Assembly (NCBI GenBank): GCA_964562425.1
Contig: CAZLTJ010000013.1
Location: 1-35,683, forward strand
Source of the DNA: JAUWMV01 sp964562425
Lineage (GTDB): Bacteria; UBP14; UBA6098; B30-G16
Length of the DNA stretch: 35,683 nucleotides
Direction: 5' to 3'
The notes beneath the pieces were generated by a model. That model was not told the origin of the DNA. It made no database searches and saw only the letters and a program-made list of their open reading frames with translations. Position numbers and translations under genes: made by a program. Positions within the stretch are counted from its first letter, which is position 1. The number at the start of each line of letters is the position of its first letter. Positions 1 to 7,713 of this stretch are shown here, piece by piece.

Positions 1-485
1 GGTACCGTCAGCTACGAGTTGTATTATAACTCGTAGGATTCTTCCCCTGTAAAAGGAGTTTACAATCCGAAGACCGTCATCCCCCACGCGGCGTCGCTGC
101 ATCCTGCTTTCGCAGATTGTGCAAAATTCCCCACTGCTGCCTCCCGTAGGAGTCGGACCCGTGTCTCAGTGTCCGTGTGACCGATCATCCTCTCAGACCG
201 GCTACCCGTCTTAGGCTTGGTGAGCCATTACCTCACCAACAACCTGATAGGCCGCGGACCCCTCCCCAAGCGGTAGCTTGCATCAGAGGCCACCTTTGAC
301 TCGAAAGCCACATCCGGTATTATCTTCAGTTTCCCAAGGTTATCCCGAACTTAGGGGTAGGTAATCCACGTGTTACTCACCCGTTCGCCGCGCTAATATC
401 CCATTGCTGAGAGTTCACGCACGACTTACATGTGTTAGGCACGCCGCCAGCGTTCGCGCTGAGCCAGGATCAAACTCTCCATTCA
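1..485 (-). rRNA. rrs: 16S ribosomal RNA, 5' part (cut by window edge)
   Basis: Read on the minus strand, the sequence starts near 485 and contains the universal 27F site (AGAGTTTGATCCTGGCTCAG, 478 to 459) and the conserved EUB338 target near 131-152. It also has the 'GGATTGTAAAC' and 'GACGGTACC' stretches typical of the 16S 5' third. About 485 nt are present and the gene runs off the left edge. The 5' end at 485 is set by aligning AGAGTTTG to E. coli position 8. The stretch before EUB338 reads ACACGGGTCCGACTCC instead of the commoner ACACGG(T/C)CCAGACTCC, which should help place the lineage. The window starting inside a 16S gene suggests an assembly break at a multicopy rRNA operon. Confidence 0.98.
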
Positions 486-571
486 ATCATAAATAGATTA
501 TTTTCCTGCTCAAATAACTGTTGCATCTCTTCAGATGCTACAGCCGCTTAAAGATCACCACTCATATTATA

Positions 572-584
572 TTTTCAAAGAACA
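572..584 (-). promoter_or_regulatory. boxA-like rRNA antitermination element
   Basis: On the minus strand the sequence is TGTTCTTTGAAAA, about 87 nt upstream of the 16S 5' end. It closely matches the boxA element of rRNA leaders (TGTTCTTTGAAAA in Bacillus-type operons, TGCTCTTTAACA in E. coli), bound by NusB-NusE. The position in the leader supports the call. Confidence 0.65.
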
Positions 585-698
585 AAAATCCGCTATAACT
601 CTTTAATGAGTCATTTCAAAATCATTTGCAACCATTAAAATGCCATAAAGCTTTATTTTTATAACAATCCGATTAAAAATAAACTTCCAGCTAGAACA

Positions 699-726
699 AA
701 TTTAGAAATCACTCGAATGAAGTCAA
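699..726 (-). promoter_or_regulatory. putative rRNA operon promoter
   Basis: On the minus strand, TTGACT (726-721) and TAAATT (704-699) are separated by 16 bp, a fair sigma70-type match. Transcription would start near 692, giving a leader of roughly 205 nt that includes the boxA-like element. The -10 is imperfect and the region is AT-rich, so chance matches are likely. Confidence 0.35.
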
Positions 727-929
727 GCAAAAAGATATTTTATTTCAATAGAAAAATTACTATCAAAAATTGTACATATTCTAAAAACAAATCCTCAACA
801 TTTGCTCTAATGAAAAAATTCATTCTTTATAATATGAAATTTTATTGGAACACAGAAAATTCCATTTATCTATGTGAATTAAAGTAATTATATTCAAAAA
901 GGGTTTAATATATATTCAAGGTGCTTAAA

Positions 930-2672
930 ATGAATTCGAGAGAAAGAACAACCATTTGGGTTATTATTTTAATTGCATTAGTCTTGCGATTAAGTTTTCT
1001 ATTCTTTGGCTTACCTCATGGATACTGGCACGATGAGGATCTTAATATAACTAGAACAATAAGAATGGCAGTTACTGGTGATTTAAATCCACATTATTTC
1101 ACATACCCCTCCTTTTTAATCTATTTTTTACTTATCGTTGGAAGTTTGGCTTGGTGCTTTTTTAAACTATTAGGTTTCGCACCTGATTGGAATCTTTTCT
1201 GGTTAAGCTACAACTATGACACAACTATCCTCTCAATATTAGGTCGAGGATTTTCTGTATTGTTTGGAATTATAACAATCTGGGTAATATTTAGGATATC
1301 GAAGTATTTTCTGAAAAAATATTCATTTTTCCCTGCATTATTAGTTGCAATTTCTCCATTGTGTGTCCTTGAATCTCAAAGATTTACTCCAGATACATTT
1401 ATGACGATGTTCATTTCTTTATCTATTCTCTTTGCATTGAAATATTACAATTCAAATGAAGTAAAGAATTTTTTTATCTCAGCAATATTTGCAGGTCTCG
1501 CAGCATCCACAAAATACTTAGGTGGTTTAGTTTTAGTTGCACCTTTCTTATCACAGTTATATATATCAAAGTCAATTAATAAATCCATAAAGAAAATCTT
1601 TTTAGCAATCCTTATAGCCTTGATAGTTTTCTTCATTTTTTCACCTTTTATTATTACCAATCCTGTCCATTTCGCAAGGGATTGTGCACGTACTACAATC
1701 CATATGTCCGAGGGTCATTTAGGTTTCGAAAATCGTCCTATTGGATTATTCCAGAATTTTTACAATCTGGACTATGCACTGGGAACATTGGGTTTGATTG
1801 CTTCAATCTTAGGGATCTTTTTCATCCCTAAAGAAAAAAGGAAACTTATGATAGTCATTCTTTCTTTTCCAATTACATTCCTCCTTGTAACTTTTTTCTG
1901 GAAAGTAGTATTCGCCCGGTATTCATTGCTCATAGTTCCCATTGTTGCTATTGGTAGTGGATTTTTCATCAATAAGATTGCATTAAAAAATAAACTTGTT
2001 GCATTTTTAATTTCTGGAATTATTCTCATTGAACCTATGGCTTATAATATAGGATGGATTAGGTATCTGAATTTGCCAATAACTTATGATATTGCACGGG
2101 AATGGATAATTGAGAATATACCTTCAGATAAAACAATCCTTGCAGTGGATAATAGACTATTTCTCTGGGATTATAATGAACTTAAATCAAATTACGAAAC
2201 GATCAAGAAAGCCAATCCCTCCGATACAATTCTAGTAACAACAAGAATGGCTTTTCTAGAAAACTCACATAATAAGAAAATCATATATATGCCACCTTAT
2301 AGAACCCTTATAAGACGAAAAAAAGACTCTCAACTTCGAAAAATTGGAAAGAAAATTGCAAATCACTATATCAAATCAATCAAACTGCAAGACGATATCT
2401 TTGAAGATCCAGCTGAGTTTCTTAGACGCAACAATGCCGATTATTATATTCTTACAACACATTACAGCAATCGTCTACTTGCACATCCGGAACTATATCC
2501 AGAAGCATCAGTTTTTTATTCTACGATAAGAGATTCCGGTGAATTGGTTTACTCTATTGGAAATTCCAATCCTCCCTCTCCTACCCCATCGCTCAAGATC
2601 CTTTTCCGACCAAAATATTGCGGAAATCGGATAGAAATTTACATTCTTCCTGAGAGTTTTCGACCCATATAG
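930..2672 (+). CDS. GT39/PMT-like membrane glycosyltransferase
   Basis: Predicted GT-C-fold glycosyltransferase of the dolichyl-phosphate-mannose protein mannosyltransferase/ArnT superfamily, which moves a sugar from a polyprenyl-phosphate donor to an outer-face acceptor. The protein has 580 residues. A first membrane helix (about 9-29) is followed by an external loop with an acidic HDED motif (34-37), where this family has its catalytic Asp/Glu, and then FTYPS (57-61), typical of PMT_2 proteins. Many further hydrophobic helices follow to about residue 380. A soluble, probably periplasmic, C-terminal domain of about 200 residues ends the protein. A GTG at 921 is in frame, but AAGGTG at 918-923 is well spaced for the ATG at 930, so I chose 930. 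Donor and acceptor cannot be told from sequence. Confidence 0.8.
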   Translation: MNSRERTTIWVIILIALVLRLSFLFFGLPHGYWHDEDLNITRTIRMAVTGDLNPHYFTYPSFLIYFLLIVGSLAWCFFKLLGFAPDWNLFWLSYNYDTTILSILGRGFSVLFGIITIWVIFRISKYFLKKYSFFPALLVAISPLCVLESQRFTPDTFMTMFISLSILFALKYYNSNEVKNFFISAIFAGLAASTKYLGGLVLVAPFLSQLYISKSINKSIKKIFLAILIALIVFFIFSPFIITNPVHFARDCARTTIHMSEGHLGFENRPIGLFQNFYNLDYALGTLGLIASILGIFFIPKEKRKLMIVILSFPITFLLVTFFWKVVFARYSLLIVPIVAIGSGFFINKIALKNKLVAFLISGIILIEPMAYNIGWIRYLNLPITYDIAREWIIENIPSDKTILAVDNRLFLWDYNELKSNYETIKKANPSDTILVTTRMAFLENSHNKKIIYMPPYRTLIRRKKDSQLRKIGKKIANHYIKSIKLQDDIFEDPAEFLRRNNADYYILTTHYSNRLLAHPELYPEASVFYSTIRDSGELVYSIGNSNPPSPTPSLKILFRPKYCGNRIEIYILPESFRPI

Positions 2673-2738
2673 TTTTTTCTTGTTTATAAAATTCATTGAA
2701 ACTATTATATTTTAGATTGAACTAACAAATTTTTAGAA

Positions 2739-3173
2739 ATGAATGAGCTATCATCGACATTAGAAGATTATCTTGAGGCAATTCTTTTACTCCAGTATAA
2801 AAAAGGAGTTGCTCGGGTAAAAGATTTAGCCAAAATAATGAAAGTCAAACCTTCTTCAGTTACTGCTGCTATTTCTCGATTAGTTGAAGCAAACTATGCA
2901 GAACACGAGAAATATGGATATATTCGTCTTACAGCAAACGGCAAAAGGATAGCAAAAAAAGTATACGCCAAACATGAAATACTCGTACAATTTCTTAATA
3001 ATCTTTTGGGAATAGATGAAAACACGGCAATACCTCAGGCATGCAATATAGAGCATTATATCGGAAAAAACACAAAATACCGACTAATTCAGCTTCTAAA
3101 ATTCTTTGAAGAAAATCCTGATATAGAAAAATTATGGCGAGATTATCTTGTTAAAAACAATAAACAGTCTTAG
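2739..3173 (+). CDS. DtxR/MntR-family metal-dependent transcriptional regulator
   Basis: A 144-residue winged-helix regulator that should bind DNA when loaded with Mn(II) or Fe(II). The N-terminal STLEDYLEAI segment, the HTH with PSSVTAAISRL (38-48) and the wing YIRLTANGK (61-69) are family hallmarks. The dimerisation/metal domain follows and there is no C-terminal SH3/FeoA domain, so this is the short MntR-like form. Candidate ligands are D10, E13, H79, C102, E105 and H106. D10 and E13 match the MntR pattern, whereas Cys at 102 matches DtxR/IdeR. It lies 66 bp after the GT39 gene. No metal transporter is in view, so its regulon is unknown. There is no strong ribosome binding site before the ATG. 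Confidence 0.85.
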   Translation: MNELSSTLEDYLEAILLLQYKKGVARVKDLAKIMKVKPSSVTAAISRLVEANYAEHEKYGYIRLTANGKRIAKKVYAKHEILVQFLNNLLGIDENTAIPQACNIEHYIGKNTKYRLIQLLKFFEENPDIEKLWRDYLVKNNKQS

Positions 3174-3296
3174 CGTAATTAAAACTAATCCCTTAATATG
3201 TTTTCAAAGCATCAATATGTTGTTCATAAGAGAGTTACTATACACATTAGGATTTTTTACTACATAAACTTTTTTAATATAATTCTAACAAATATC

Positions 3297-4004
3297 TCAA
3301 TCAATATCGGTTAAATCCGCATCCTGAATAAGGTCGGGACGTCTTTCTAATGTGAGTCTTATCGATTCTTTTCGTCTCCATTCATCTATAGCCTTGTGAT
3401 TCCCCGAAAATAAAACATCGGGTACTTTCTTGCCTAAAAATTCTCTCGGACGGGTAAAATCAAAAGCAGACAAAATGTTCACATCTGACGAGAATGAATC
3501 TGTTTCAGAAGAAAGCTCATCACCAAGAAAACCGGGGATATTTCTAATAATCGCATCGATCATAATCATTGTTGGTAACTCACCGCCCTGAAGAACATAA
3601 TCACCCACAGAAAATTCTTTAGCATTCATCAAATACACAATTCGCTGATCGAAACCCTTATATCTCCCACTAAAGAATACTAATGATTTTTGCTGAGCAA
3701 GTTCACGCGCATACTTCTGCGTGAATAACACACCTCTTGCTGAGGGAACAATACTTTTACAATCTACTCGGATACTATCTGGAATCGACTTGAATGCATT
3801 AATAACAGGTTCTGGTTTGATAACCATTCCGCTTTTACCACCGTAAGGGATATCATCCACAGTTCTATGTAAATCCTTAGTAAAATCCCTAAAATTTACC
3901 AGCTTAAATTCAAGTAGATCATTTTTCTGGGCTTTGTCAACAAGACCATGATTAAGATACGACGAGAAAAGCTCAGGGAATATCGTTAGAATATAAATTT
4001 TCAT
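3297..4004 (-). CDS. trmD: tRNA (guanine-N1-)-methyltransferase TrmD
   Basis: TrmD methylates G37 at N1 in tRNAs that read CNN and some CGG codons, using S-adenosylmethionine, and prevents +1 frameshifting. The 235-residue protein has the trefoil-knot SAM site (SGRYKGFDQR and SVGDYVLQGGELP), the catalytic Arg in AIIRNIPG, and an Asp in the DSFSSD lid. The usual PHYTRP motif reads FDFTRP and is preceded by about two extra residues. A TTG at 4022 is in frame, but the ATG at 4004 begins MKIYILTIFPE, the normal TrmD N-terminus, with AAAGG upstream, so I chose 4004. It is not next to rimM or rplS as in many bacteria. It lies 36 bp downstream of the aldolase gene, so the two are probably co-transcribed. 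Confidence 0.96.
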   Translation of the reverse strand: MKIYILTIFPELFSSYLNHGLVDKAQKNDLLEFKLVNFRDFTKDLHRTVDDIPYGGKSGMVIKPEPVINAFKSIPDSIRVDCKSIVPSARGVLFTQKYARELAQQKSLVFFSGRYKGFDQRIVYLMNAKEFSVGDYVLQGGELPTMIMIDAIIRNIPGFLGDELSSETDSFSSDVNILSAFDFTRPREFLGKKVPDVLFSGNHKAIDEWRRKESIRLTLERRPDLIQDADLTDID

Positions 4005-4040
4005 TAAGCTTAAACCTTTCAATCCTTAGTATCAATAAAT

Positions 4041-5129
4041 CTACGGTTCATTAGTTAGTTTCTCAGCTAAAATAGTAGCACTGCCACCCGACCTAAATGC
4101 CTCGAAAAATTCCTTTGCAACAATATATGCCTCACCTGCAATGGCTTCCTTGTTTTCTTCGGGAATGGAATCTATATCTTTTTTAAACTGTGCTGTGGCA
4201 TATTTGATATCTTTATTGTTAATCTTCGCCCATTCTGTCATTTGCTTGAAAAGGTCTGCGGGGAAATGTTTATGAGAGATATTCTGCCAAATAGTTCCCA
4301 CATTCCCTTTGCGGATTCCGTGGTCAGCAAATTTACCCATAAGGTGAAGAGGAGTACCCGTGATTCCATGTTGAGCTATTGAAACATTCCATTTACGTAT
4401 GGAGTTGAAAATATCCAATGTTCGCTCGAGATCAATATGAATCTCTTCCCCCGGTGCATAGTTGCCATGTTTTGAGCCATTAGAAATTGCTAAAAGATTG
4501 GGTTGAACACCTGCCAAATTTAACGCTTCAATGAATTTTACAGCCTCACCAACAGTGGTCAATCTACCAGCAGCACCAGCAATCTCACCAACCTCAACTT
4601 CAAGACCTAATCCCCATTCTATAACCGGAACTGCTAATCTAATTGAGACTGCAATATTGTATTCCAGTTCTAAATACGATGCATCGATAGCAAAACTAGT
4701 GTATCCAGCATTGTATTGTGCATTCATGAGATCTTCGTCATATTTTACAACATCCTCAGTAGGTTCTTTAACGGTTGTATGATCGGCATGTATAAAGAAA
4801 GGCATTGAAAATCTTTCTTTCCAAGCATAGTTAATTATTTCCTCAACATACTTCTTAGGGGTTTGTCCTGTATATCCTCCAGATAGATTAGCTTCGGTTT
4901 TAGCAAGTTCAAATGCAACAATTGAATCCATCTCCTCAGCAGCACGCATTATTCCCGGTATAACAAGCGGAATTCGCGCATTACAAGCCATTATTATTAA
5001 CTTATCATTGAATAACGTATCGAAAATGTCTTTTGAATTCATAACTAATAACTGCGAATTCTCTCCAATAATATTCAGTATATTTTCTGGTCGTCTGGCT
5101 AACAATTTTTCACGTTGAGAATTAGTCAC
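4041..5129 (-). CDS. class II (zinc) fructose-bisphosphate aldolase family protein
   Basis: A 362-residue class II aldolase, which as a family splits fructose-1,6-bisphosphate or a related ketose bisphosphate into two trioses, using Zn(II). By analogy with E. coli FbaA, the catalytic Asp and first Zn ligand are D116-H117 in HADH. The others are E179 in EVEVG, H221 in SKHGNY and H254 in AQHGITG. The phosphate loop after the last His reads GITGTP rather than the usual GGSGS, so this is a divergent subgroup and the exact substrate is uncertain. The start is a GTG preceded by a strong GAGGAGG, so this start is well supported. trmD follows in the same direction. Confidence 0.85.
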   Translation of the reverse strand: MTNSQREKLLARRPENILNIIGENSQLLVMNSKDIFDTLFNDKLIIMACNARIPLVIPGIMRAAEEMDSIVAFELAKTEANLSGGYTGQTPKKYVEEIINYAWKERFSMPFFIHADHTTVKEPTEDVVKYDEDLMNAQYNAGYTSFAIDASYLELEYNIAVSIRLAVPVIEWGLGLEVEVGEIAGAAGRLTTVGEAVKFIEALNLAGVQPNLLAISNGSKHGNYAPGEEIHIDLERTLDIFNSIRKWNVSIAQHGITGTPLHLMGKFADHGIRKGNVGTIWQNISHKHFPADLFKQMTEWAKINNKDIKYATAQFKKDIDSIPEENKEAIAGEAYIVAKEFFEAFRSGGSATILAEKLTNEP

Positions 5130-5207
5130 TATTTCCTCCTCTAAATGTTAATAAAGAATGAAATTGCAATATTTAAGTCAAGTAATTTTGATGTTTTCCA
5201 AAGCATT

Positions 5208-5236
5208 AGTATAATTAATAGCAATATCTCTTTAAA
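5208..5236 (-). promoter_or_regulatory. putative promoter of the aldolase-trmD unit
   Basis: On the minus strand, TTTAAA (5236-5231) and TATACT (5213-5208) are separated by 17 bp, about 70-80 bp upstream of the GTG start. The -10 is good and the -35 weak. The base composition makes chance matches likely. Confidence 0.3.
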
Positions 5237-5420
5237 TTTGCTGTTATAATCCAATGAATTTAATATACATGAATTTTAATTTAAACAATTAGCATAATAT
5301 AAAATTTCCCATTAATATTTATTTTATAAGAATTCCATACTTGATATTTTTAGAGAAAAAGCATTATTTATATATCCTCAAAACATTCAATAAAACTTAC
5401 TCCACTCGAGGAGGACATAT

Positions 5421-5843
5421 ATGAGAGACTATCTATTATGGTTTATTATCGGTGGTATATTTATAATCACTGAGATATTTGTACCCGGTTTTGTATTAAT
5501 CTGGTTTGGGATCGGTGCGATTATAGCGGGTTTTTCAGCTCTTTTAGGTGCAAGCCAACCGTTTCAAATTGCGATCTTCTTCGTGATATCAATAGCCTCC
5601 CTTATTATAGTAAAAGTATTCATGAAAAAGAAGGAGGAAAAAGAAACGTATAAAGTTGGCGCAGAGCGATTAGTAGGCAAAACAGCTTTTGTTACTAAAA
5701 CTATTATTCCAGGAATTTTTGGAGAAGTTAAGATCGAAGGGGAACTCTGGATTGCACAAGCTAACGAGAAAATCCGTTATGATGAAAAGGTTATAGTTGA
5801 TAAGATTGATGGTGCACATCTGGTTGTATACAAAATAAATTAG
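5421..5843 (+). CDS. NfeD-like membrane protein (short form)
   Basis: A 140-residue NfeD family protein without the protease domain. Two or three hydrophobic helices occupy about residues 5-66, beginning with the characteristic ITEIFVPGFVLIWFGIGA segment. A basic linker (KKKEEKE) and a soluble OB-fold domain (about 80-138) with LVGKTAFV and GEVKIEGELWIA follow. NfeD proteins pair with SPFH/stomatin proteins, and the next gene, 25 bp away, is one. The pair is thought to act in membrane organisation, but its molecular job is not settled. The ATG is preceded by GAGGAGGA at good spacing. Confidence 0.9.
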   Translation: MRDYLLWFIIGGIFIITEIFVPGFVLIWFGIGAIIAGFSALLGASQPFQIAIFFVISIASLIIVKVFMKKKEEKETYKVGAERLVGKTAFVTKTIIPGIFGEVKIEGELWIAQANEKIRYDEKVIVDKIDGAHLVVYKIN

Positions 5844-5868
5844 TCATAGATTTAACCAAGGAGGTTTT

Positions 5869-6792
5869 ATGTTTAACGTTTTGATAATAATAATAGCGTT
5901 TTTTCTCTTCATAATATTAGTATCCGCGATAAGAATTATCCGACCATGGCAAAAGGGAGTGGTGGAACTTTTAGGACGATATAATAGAACAGTGACCGCA
6001 GGATTGAGAATTATTGTACCATTCTTCGAGAAAATACGCAAAGTTGATATGCGAGAACAGGTTGTTGACATTCCCCCTCAAGAGGTAATAACGAAAGATA
6101 ATGTTGTCGTTGCTGTTGATGCTGTGGTCTATTACGAAATTACTGATCCCATCAAAGTGCTTTACAATGTTGCTAATTTCTATCTTGCATCCACAAAATT
6201 AGCCCAGACCAACCTTCGTAACGTAATAGGAGACCTTCAACTCGATGAGTCACTGACTTCACGGGAAAAAATAAATACAACGCTTCGAACAATTCTTGAT
6301 GAGGCAACAGATAAATGGGGTGCTCGAGTAACCCGGGTGGAACTCCAACGAATCGAACCACCTAGTGATGTTACCGCAGCAATGCATCGTCAGATGAAAG
6401 CTGAACGAGAACGTCGAGCTGTGATTCTCGAGGCGGAAGGAGTTAAGCAATCTGCAATTCTTAAAGCCGAAGGTGAAAAGCAGGCGAAAATATTAAGAGC
6501 AGAAGGGGAAGCGGAAGCAATTAAAAAAGTTGCAGATGCCGACAAATTCAAGCTTCTAACCGTTGCTGAAGGTGAAGGACAAGCTATAGAACGCGTTTAT
6601 CGCGCTATTCACAATGGTAATCCAACGCCGGATCTTATAACAATCAAATATTTAGAAGCTCTTGCAAAGATCGCGGATGGAAAAAGCAGCAAGATGTTTA
6701 TTCCATACGACGCATCAGCAACACTCGGTTCACTGGCAATGGTTAAGGAAATTTTCACAGATATGAAACCAGATAAAGGTTCGGAACAGTAA
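5869..6792 (+). CDS. SPFH/stomatin-like membrane protein (slipin/QmcA type)
   Basis: A 307-residue band-7 family protein. One N-terminal hydrophobic anchor (about 2-22) precedes an SPFH domain starting at RPWQKGVVELLGRY. It contains AGLRIIVPF, VDMREQVVDIPPQ and ITKDNVVVAVDAVVYY, all family hallmarks. From about residue 170 a long charged coiled coil (ERERRAVILEAEGVKQ and two more copies of the LxAEGE pattern) leads to the C-terminal ITIKYLEAL segment. Such proteins form large oligomeric membrane cages and associate with NfeD or FtsH. The upstream NfeD gene is the expected partner and the two are almost certainly one operon. AAGGAGG sits just before the ATG. Confidence 0.95.
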   Translation: MFNVLIIIIAFFLFIILVSAIRIIRPWQKGVVELLGRYNRTVTAGLRIIVPFFEKIRKVDMREQVVDIPPQEVITKDNVVVAVDAVVYYEITDPIKVLYNVANFYLASTKLAQTNLRNVIGDLQLDESLTSREKINTTLRTILDEATDKWGARVTRVELQRIEPPSDVTAAMHRQMKAERERRAVILEAEGVKQSAILKAEGEKQAKILRAEGEAEAIKKVADADKFKLLTVAEGEGQAIERVYRAIHNGNPTPDLITIKYLEALAKIADGKSSKMFIPYDASATLGSLAMVKEIFTDMKPDKGSEQ

Positions 6793-6911
6793 ATTTTAAT
6801 TCTATAGAGTATTGAAATCGTAAATTAAGCACTTTTATAAATTAAGAATTAAAAATTTCAAATGCTTGAAAATAATGCCAAAATAGACCTAAAACATCGA
6901 TGGGAGGAAAT

Positions 6912-7520
6912 ATGACATTGAAGCTCATAATAATCTCTTTAATAATTGTAGGTTCAGTTTATGGTGTGTGTTTCGATGCTTTCCAAGGTGTTCAATTCGG
7001 TTCACCAATTCAGAATATCGGTGAGAACAAACCAGAGGGTATAAGCTCTGATTTCGTTGAAGGTATTGGCAAATATACGTTCAACGATGAAGTGATTACA
7101 AGAGATGCCAGAATAATTTTCTATTTCAGCACTGAGAATATGTCAGTTATTGGGAGTGAAGTTGAAATAATTGTAACAACGATTAATTTCCGTGAAATAT
7201 TTTGGGAGATTTATAACAAATATCTTAAACCGTATAAAGAACACTTTGACCAAACAATGGAATATTCTGAATTTGTACCGGAGGGAAAGCTTGACACTGG
7301 TGCTGAAATTGCGCAAGGTCTCCTCGAATGGGAGATCCAGATTTTGGATCGATGCAATGGAGAATTAACATTACAGGCTATGGCTTTCGATGAAACAAAA
7401 GTTTTGATTAAACTTTTAAATTTATCCGAGAAATATATCGAGCTTATGTGGATAGATATCGAGAAGCAAATGGAAAGTGACGAAAATACGCAAGGCGTTG
7501 ATTTCCAAAATCCTGAATGA
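6912..7520 (+). CDS. exported protein of unknown function
   Basis: I do not recognise this family. The ORF is open from 6900, but the ATG at 6912 has GGGAGG just upstream, so the protein has 202 residues. The N-terminus (MTLKLIIISLIIVGSVYG) is a good Sec signal peptide. The mature part is acidic, with no further membrane helix and few cysteines. A helical stretch (about 90-185) is rich in aromatic and acidic residues. It lies about 120 bp after the SPFH gene in the same direction, so it may or may not share that transcript. It is probably periplasmic or secreted; no sorting tail is visible. Confidence 0.7.
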   Translation: MTLKLIIISLIIVGSVYGVCFDAFQGVQFGSPIQNIGENKPEGISSDFVEGIGKYTFNDEVITRDARIIFYFSTENMSVIGSEVEIIVTTINFREIFWEIYNKYLKPYKEHFDQTMEYSEFVPEGKLDTGAEIAQGLLEWEIQILDRCNGELTLQAMAFDETKVLIKLLNLSEKYIELMWIDIEKQMESDENTQGVDFQNPE

Positions 7521-7521
7521 C

Positions 7522-7545
7522 AATCGATGCTACTTAAGATCGATT
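7522..7545 (+). terminator. possible weak terminator hairpin
   Basis: Immediately after the stop codon of the preceding gene, AATCGAT (7522-7528) and ATCGATT (7539-7545) form a perfect 7-bp stem with a 10-nt loop. A short T run follows about 10 nt later (7555-7559). The stem is AT-rich and the T run is displaced, so the call is weak. Confidence 0.3.
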
Positions 7546-7713
7546 AAGTTGTAATTTTTGTGCATTATTATCTATTCGTAATCTTGGTTTATAGTTTAAA
7601 ATTATCTATATTATTTATAATTTTTTTATGGAAAAAGCTTATTCAAGAGATCATTTCAATTAAGCTAATATTAAAATTAATCAAATGAATTATTTCAAAA
7701 AGGAGTATTAAAT

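Larger units (their letters stand above)
486..929. other. rRNA leader and divergent intergenic region
   Basis: This 444-base gap lies between the 16S gene (minus) and the GT39 gene (plus). It has no credible ORF. Its 16S-proximal part carries a boxA-like element and a perfect 6-bp hairpin (GCATCT at 523-528, AGATGC at 533-538, 4-nt loop), as expected of an rRNA leader. The distal part, roughly 730-900, is very AT-rich and featureless apart from possible promoter sequences. Confidence 0.6.

Noticed and set aside
4531..4782. Open frames antisense to the aldolase and other genes
   Set aside because: They lie wholly inside well-supported genes, have no homology I recognise and no ribosome binding sites, so they are shadows.
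6791..6858. Imperfect inverted repeat after the SPFH gene (AAATTTTAATTCT and AGAATTAAAAATTT)
   Set aside because: It is entirely A/T except one or two bases, has a loop of about 40 nt, and is expected by chance in such AT-rich sequence.
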